10,648 bases of DNA from Nitrosomonas sp. (GTDB lineage: Bacteria > Pseudomonadota > Gammaproteobacteria > Burkholderiales > Nitrosomonadaceae), in the NCBI GenBank assembly GCA_005779435.1, contig SXJH01000150.1, forward strand, positions 1 through 10,648. Direction: 5' to 3'. This document shows, in pieces, positions 7,744 to 10,648 of this stretch. The position numbers and the translations under genes are program-made. Below the pieces are notes generated by a model that did not search any database, was not told where the DNA came from, and saw only the letters and a list, made by a program, of their open reading frames with translations. Each line of letters begins with the position of its first letter. The first letter of the stretch is position 1.

Positions 7744-9158
7744 TAACTGCGTGGCGACGTCACGCTCTCGATCGGCGCTGCGATCAGGCGTTCGATGTCG
7801 TTGACCAAGCGGTGATAATTTGCCAGCGCCCGCACATAGAGCACTTGGTTCTGAAATAAAATACGCTGCGCGTCCAGCATCTCGAGCAGGCCGAATTTTC
7901 CCAACTCATAGCCGCGCCGGGTCACATCGAATGCACTGCGGGCGCCGGGAAGAATTTCGTCGCGCAAGATACCGATCTCGTTCCATGCGGCTGACATCGC
8001 CTCATACGACTGCGCCAATTCGGTTTTCAAGCGCAACGCCATGGCCGCTTGCTCGTCTTCGGCTTTGCTCACCCGCTGATGCGCTTCTTTGATATTTCCT
8101 TGATTGCGGTCGAACAATGGAAGCGGTATTGCCACACTTGCGATGGCCGTATTCCCGCCCAGCAATGCGTAATTGACCACGCCCGCGTTCACGGTCAAAT
8201 TGGGAATGCGGCGTGTTTGCTCAACCTCGAGCAGAGCCTTGCGGTGCTCGATATTTTTCAGTGCCCGGAGCGCCAGCGGATTCTCCATTACGCGTTCTTG
8301 CAATAGCTGAAAATCCGGCGGCGCAATCGAAATTTCCAAACTCCCCAGCGCCTGGCCAAACTGCGGCATAGCGCTATCCCACAGCAATGCCAGCCGCTTG
8401 CGGGCCGAAATTAAGTCGCGCTGCGCTTGCTCAAATTCGATACGCGCGGCGGACAAACCTACTTTGGCTCGAGTTTCCTCAATCGGCGGCACTTTCCCGG
8501 CTTTCACCCGTAACATCACGGTATCGACTACTTGCTGCGCGAGCCGTCGGGTTTCTTCGGCAAGCTTTACCCGCTCCTGACCGGCGACCACTTCGGTAAA
8601 CACATTTGCCACCCGGGCGATAATTTCCACACGCCGGAATTCGTAATCGATAGCAGCCAACTGTTCGCCCAGCAAAGCGGCATTTACCCGCGCCACGCGC
8701 TTGCCGCCCAATTCGATCAGTTGACCTATCCGTATCGTGGTGGTTTGCTGCGTCACTTCCTTAGCCACCGACTCCGACGAGTTGACGTCACCTTGCAGCC
8801 TCCCGATGTTCCCGGCATTCTCGACATTGACTGAAACCTCCGGGTTTCTCAATAATCCCGCTTGCAAGGTTGCGCCTTCCAACGCTCGCATTTCAGTGGC
8901 GAATGCGGCCAATTCCGGATTGCGCATCAACGCCAATTCAATCGCATCGCGCAACGTCAAATTACCCTTCGCCTCATTGGCATCCGAGGCCAAAGTATTG
9001 CGCCTGGCTTCGGGGAGAATCGTGGAAATACCGAAAGCATCCGCGCGCACCATGACCGGCGAAATGAAACTGGCTAACAAAATAGCAATAACTGCCAGGA
9101 TAGGAAGTTTTGGCGGTATCCCATAGCAATTTGCCATGAACCACTCGTTCAACTTCAT
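7743..9158 (-). CDS. czcC: Outer-membrane efflux channel of the metal exporter, CzcC (TolC family)
   Basis: This is the outer-membrane trimeric channel through which the CzcBA complex releases metal. The chosen start at 9158 gives 471 residues; GGAGG stands 6 bases before it. An ATG 15 bases upstream (9173) would overlap that site and is less likely. Residues ~18-36 are a hydrophobic signal segment (LPILAVIAILLASFISPVM) with likely cleavage after VRA. The two outer-membrane-efflux repeats are visible: LTLRDAIELALMRNPELAAF early on, then IRIGQLIELGGKRVARV, a coiled-coil rich middle, a second IPNLTVNAGV...IPLPLFDRNQGNIKEA half, and YELGKFGLLEMLDAQR near the end, all common in CzcC proteins. First of the core czcCBA genes, it lies 106 bases after the CzcI-like gene. 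Confidence 0.93.
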   Translation of the reverse strand: MKLNEWFMANCYGIPPKLPILAVIAILLASFISPVMVRADAFGISTILPEARRNTLASDANEAKGNLTLRDAIELALMRNPELAAFATEMRALEGATLQAGLLRNPEVSVNVENAGNIGRLQGDVNSSESVAKEVTQQTTTIRIGQLIELGGKRVARVNAALLGEQLAAIDYEFRRVEIIARVANVFTEVVAGQERVKLAEETRRLAQQVVDTVMLRVKAGKVPPIEETRAKVGLSAARIEFEQAQRDLISARKRLALLWDSAMPQFGQALGSLEISIAPPDFQLLQERVMENPLALRALKNIEHRKALLEVEQTRRIPNLTVNAGVVNYALLGGNTAIASVAIPLPLFDRNQGNIKEAHQRVSKAEDEQAAMALRLKTELAQSYEAMSAAWNEIGILRDEILPGARSAFDVTRRGYELGKFGLLEMLDAQRILFQNQVLYVRALANYHRLVNDIERLIAAPIESVTSPRS

Positions 9159-9164
9159 GAAACG

Positions 9165-9169
9165 CCTCC
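9165..9169 (-). promoter_or_regulatory. czcC ribosome binding site GGAGG
   Basis: GGAGG on the minus strand, 6 bases before the ATG at 9158. It decides between the three possible Met starts (9173, 9158, 9137), because only the 9158 codon has a strong site at correct spacing. Confidence 0.7.
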
Positions 9170-9224
9170 GCATAACTTAAACTCGACAATGCACCGGCTC
9201 CAGTTGGAATCGGCGCATGGATAC

Positions 9225-9243
9225 TGTGGATCGAGAATCCACA
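9225..9243. repeat. Perfect 7-bp inverted repeat between czcI-like gene and czcC
   Basis: TGTGGAT, loop CGAGA, ATCCACA form a perfect 7-bp dyad within the 106-base gap. No T-tract follows on either strand, so it is not an ordinary terminator. It could be an operator, or an mRNA hairpin tuning czcCBA output relative to the first gene. A poor promoter-like pair (TTGAGA, 18 bases, CAGTAT on the minus strand) overlaps it. Confidence 0.4.
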
Positions 9244-9264
9244 ATCTCAAAAATTAACTTCGGT

Positions 9265-9633
9265 TTAAGCGATGTAACGCGGCGGACGCAGCGGCAAGTC
9301 CGGAATAATATCCAGAAAGATCACGGACACATAAGCCACCCGTATTTCGGCAGCTATCAGGTCCGGCAGTTGCGGGAAAGAAAAAAAGAAAAACGGCTGA
9401 TATTGTCCAGCCGAATGCAGACATAAATGCGTCGCCGCATCCAATTCGACACCGTCCCACGAAGCATTGTTGCGATGCATTTCCAAATGCTGGGCCGGGT
9501 CTGCGGAAAACGAATAACGGATATGATCCAACTCATGCGCAAACACTTCGCTGCGAAAAGACATACTCAACCCGTTCGTCAGAATACTGACTACCAGCAA
9601 CGCAATCATCGAATAAACGGGGTATCGGCGCAT
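9265..9633 (-). CDS. Small exported CzcI-like protein leading the czc operon
   Basis: The protein has 122 residues from the ATG at 9633. A TTG at 9648 in the same frame would add five residues; neither has a clear ribosome binding site, so the start is uncertain. Residues ~7-25 form a hydrophobic signal or anchor segment after MRRYP, followed by a short His-containing part (FAHELDHIRYSF, later QHLEMHR) and the stretch LDAATHLCLHSAGQYQPFFFF, ending LPLRPPRYIA. A His-containing exported protein ending in RPPR just upstream of czcCBA is typical of CzcI-type small proteins in betaproteobacteria, which are thought to affect czc expression or bind metal in the periplasm; this is recalled, not searched. 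It shares strand and probably transcript with czcCBA. The single Cys in THLCLH with nearby His is a candidate metal ligand set. Confidence 0.75.
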   Translation of the reverse strand: MRRYPVYSMIALLVVSILTNGLSMSFRSEVFAHELDHIRYSFSADPAQHLEMHRNNASWDGVELDAATHLCLHSAGQYQPFFFFSFPQLPDLIAAEIRVAYVSVIFLDIIPDLPLRPPRYIA

Positions 9634-9720
9634 GAAGCTACATAACAAACTGTGATTTCAACGACAAGCAATAATTTCATACTATACCGGAATTTGCAAT
9701 TTCGAGATGCATAAAATTAC

Positions 9721-9764
9721 GGAGACGCTGATTCATTCGGCGCACGAGATAAAGCGCGAGGCGC
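9721..9764 (+). repeat. Partial copy of the MITE-like repeat (one end only)
   Basis: Starting GGAGACGCTGATTCATTCGG, this segment matches the reverse complement of the right end of the element at 2909-3051 at 36 of 44 positions, counted by eye without gaps. After CGAGGCGC similarity stops and no partner end is found, so it is a truncated and older copy. It ends about 30 bases before the TTGACA of the umuD-like promoter. Confidence 0.6.
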
Positions 9765-9793
9765 ACTCCGCTTCACTTTCTTTATTCATTCAT

Positions 9794-9823
9794 TTGACAT
9801 AATCATGGAAGATATGCTTGAAT
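9794..9823 (+). promoter_or_regulatory. Probable sigma-70 promoter of the umuD-like gene
   Basis: A perfect TTGACA (9794-9799), 18-base spacer and TTGAAT (9818-9823, four of six matches to TATAAT). Transcription would begin near 9830, about 29 bases before the ATG at 9859, which argues against the in-frame ATG at 9805 lying inside the spacer. The -10 hexamer is inside the left arm of the inverted repeat. Confidence 0.45.
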
Positions 9824-9860
9824 ACCGTTACCAATTTCGAATAAGGAGCGATTCAAGCAT
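9814..9860. promoter_or_regulatory. 10-bp perfect inverted repeat spanning the -10 and start codon of the umuD-like gene
   Basis: ATGCTTGAAT (9814-9823) and ATTCAAGCAT (9851-9860) are exact reverse complements separated by 27 bases. The left arm contains the -10 hexamer, the right arm ends in the AT of the ATG start, and the ribosome binding site AAGGAG (9843-9848) lies between them. It could be a two-site operator or, if transcription starts further upstream, an RNA stem hiding the start codon. Confidence 0.5.
9843..9848 (+). promoter_or_regulatory. Ribosome binding site AAGGAG of the umuD-like gene
   Basis: AAGGAG lies 10 bases before the ATG at 9859 and supports that start over the Met 18 codons upstream, which has no such site. 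Confidence 0.65.
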
Positions 9861-10476
9861 GTCAAATCATGGCGGAAAAAGAGAAAATGCCGGCAGGCCG
9901 CGCGGACAAGGTAAATTCGGCGAACCGACGACAACCATGCGAATACCGCAAAGCCAGACGGCCACCGTTAAAAATTTCCTGGAAGCTCTGCAACGCAAAA
10001 GAGCAAACGGCAATCATGGCACCATCAATGCAAATGCCGAAGTGGATGAATTTTTAATTCCCAAAATCAGCGATCAGCCAACCTTGTTGCCGCTTTTTTC
10101 CACCAAAGTGGCGGCAGGACTCCCCAGTCCGGCGGACGATCATGTCGAGAAAAACCTTGATGTCAGTGAATTTCTAATCGATCACGCCGCATCGACATTC
10201 TTTGTCACCATCAAGGGAGAATCGATGATCGATGTGGGTTTAGTGCCAGGCGACAAAGTTGTCGTCGACAGATCCAAAATACCGGTCATCGGCGACATTG
10301 TACTTGCCGTAGTGGATCGTGAATTCACCATCAAAATCCTCGATTACGGCGCGAACAAAATGCCAAGACTTATGCCGGCCAATTCATCGGGCGCTTACAG
10401 ACCTATTTACATTCGCCCGGACACGCAGTTTGAAATTTTTGGTGTCGTAATAGGATCGTTTCGCCGTTTCAAATAA
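9859..10476 (+). CDS. umuD: UmuD-like SOS mutagenesis protein (S24 peptidase family) with N-terminal extension
   Basis: UmuD is a self-cleaving protein that, once cut under RecA filaments, joins UmuC as translesion polymerase V. The chosen start gives 205 residues; E. coli UmuD has 139. The cleavage site is A86-G87 in KVAAGLPSP, the catalytic Ser is S122 in GESMID, and the general-base Lys is K159 in EFTIKIL. Spacings (36 from the P1 residue to Ser, 37 from Ser to Lys) equal those of E. coli UmuD (C24, S60, K97). LPLFSTKVAAGLPSPADDHVE aligns directly with the UmuD cleavage region, and the C-terminus FGVVIGSFRRFK is also UmuD-like. Residues 1-62 are extra: a basic, Gly-rich start (HGGKRENAGRPRGQGK) and a helical stretch (KNFLEALQRKR). 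I have a memory of similar extensions in other proteobacterial UmuD proteins. LexA is less likely because no winged-helix DNA-binding domain is seen. No umuC follows. Confidence 0.9.
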   Translation: MSNHGGKRENAGRPRGQGKFGEPTTTMRIPQSQTATVKNFLEALQRKRANGNHGTINANAEVDEFLIPKISDQPTLLPLFSTKVAAGLPSPADDHVEKNLDVSEFLIDHAASTFFVTIKGESMIDVGLVPGDKVVVDRSKIPVIGDIVLAVVDREFTIKILDYGANKMPRLMPANSSGAYRPIYIRPDTQFEIFGVVIGSFRRFK

Positions 10477-10508
10477 AATTCCCGCTGGAAATATTTCACC
10501 GGCTGAGG

Positions 10509-10648
10509 AGGGTGTAAATAATTTTGTGTAAATGGCCATTTAGCAGGAAACTGCTTATATACTTTTTTGGAGTAAAAAATGACCACACGCAAACCCCTAC
10601 CAACCGATTTAATTGATAGCCTGCTGGCTGATTACAAAAAGCCGGAAG
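10509..10648 (+). mobile_element. Left end of an IS256-family insertion sequence (partial, continues past the window)
   Basis: The left end lies near 10502-10512, where GAGGGTGTAAATAATTTTG resembles the ends of betaproteobacterial IS256-type elements from memory; the exact first base is uncertain. Just inside are two GTGTAAAT copies (10512-10519, 10526-10533) and a 12-bp palindrome AAATGGCCATTT (10530-10541). The transposase begins at 10579. The right end and target duplication are outside the window. Confidence 0.7.
10579..10648 (+). CDS. IS256-family (Mutator-type) transposase, N-terminus only, 3' partial
   Basis: This DDE transposase would move the surrounding insertion sequence. Only 23 residues are visible, beginning MTTRKPLPTDLIDSLL and continuing ADYKKPE, which match the start I know for a common betaproteobacterial IS256 transposase group of about 400 residues. 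The catalytic domain is beyond the window. It starts at an ATG with GGAG (10569-10572) 6 bases upstream. The call rests on this short stretch plus the IS-end-like sequence before it. It lies about 100 bases after the umuD-like stop, in the place where umuC would normally be. Confidence 0.8.
   Translation, partial: MTTRKPLPTDLIDSLLADYKKPE

Larger units (their letters stand above)
9649..9858. other. Divergent intergenic region between the czc operon and the umuD-like gene
   Basis: These 210 bases must carry promoters for both directions. The czc-facing half (9649-9720) is AT-rich, with TATAGT on the minus strand but no good -35 partner, which could suit an activator-dependent promoter. The middle (9721-9764) is a repeat remnant. 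The umuD-facing part has a TTGACA promoter and a long inverted repeat, listed separately. I see no LexA-type SOS box. Confidence 0.6.

Noticed and set aside
9159..9173. Upstream Met for czcC
   Set aside because: It would place the strong GGAGG inside the coding sequence. The Met at 9158 has that site at ideal spacing and a normal signal peptide.
9357..9542. Alternative frames over the CzcI-like gene
   Set aside because: They lack a signal peptide and the RPPR end. The 9265-9633 frame has both features and the expected operon position.
9805..9858. Upstream Met for the umuD-like gene (18 more residues)
   Set aside because: It lies inside the spacer of the probable promoter and has no ribosome binding site. 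The ATG at 9859 has AAGGAG at 10 bases.
9649..9858. LexA (SOS) box upstream of the umuD-like gene
   Set aside because: I looked for CTGT-N8-ACAG and related forms and saw none. The 10-bp inverted repeat does not match LexA half-sites.
10481..10505. Terminator after the umuD-like gene
   Set aside because: GAAATATTTC is a short AT palindrome and the flanking GC bases do not form a continuous stem or precede a T-tract.

Overview
The window looks like chromosomal DNA of a betaproteobacterium, most likely a Nitrosomonas-type ammonia oxidiser. This is inferred from protein resemblance (guaA, a czc set with a CzcI-like leader protein, a DUF4214-like Ser-rich protein, an extended UmuD) and from an intergenic repeat of a kind I associate with Nitrosomonas genomes. 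No rRNA or other marker is present to confirm it. Genes are tightly packed, no gene-free stretch exceeds 300 bases, and I see no tRNA, rRNA or CRISPR array.

Left part (1-2908, plus strand): the 3' half of guaA (GMP synthase), then a 246-residue protein with a Ser/Gly decapeptide repeat and a DUF4214-like C-terminal part, then a 387-residue protein joining TPR-like helices to a GNAT acetyltransferase domain. Between this block and the next lies a 143-bp palindromic, MITE-like element (2909-3051). It is flanked by TTAG on both sides and sits exactly between the stop codons of two convergent genes.

Middle part (3052-9633, minus strand): a complete heavy-metal efflux operon, read right to left as a CzcI-like small exported protein, CzcC (outer-membrane channel), CzcB (periplasmic adaptor) and CzcA (inner-membrane RND pump). 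Gaps between czcC, czcB and czcA are 12 and 26 bases, each start having its own ribosome binding site. CzcA carries D402, D408 and E415 of the proton-relay motif at the same numbers as Cupriavidus CzcA, and lacks the CusA methionine triad, so a divalent metal (Zn/Co/Cd type) is the likely substrate. The three proteins would form a tripartite pump across both membranes. No czcRS or czcD is in view.

Right part (9649-10648, plus strand): a 210-bp divergent intergenic region holds a partial copy of the same repeat, a TTGACA promoter and a 10-bp inverted repeat that spans the -10 region and the start codon of a UmuD-like SOS mutagenesis protein. This UmuD has a complete cleavage site and Ser/Lys dyad plus about 62 extra basic N-terminal residues. 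No umuC follows. Instead, about 30 bases after the stop codon, the left end of an IS256-family insertion sequence begins, and its transposase runs off the window.
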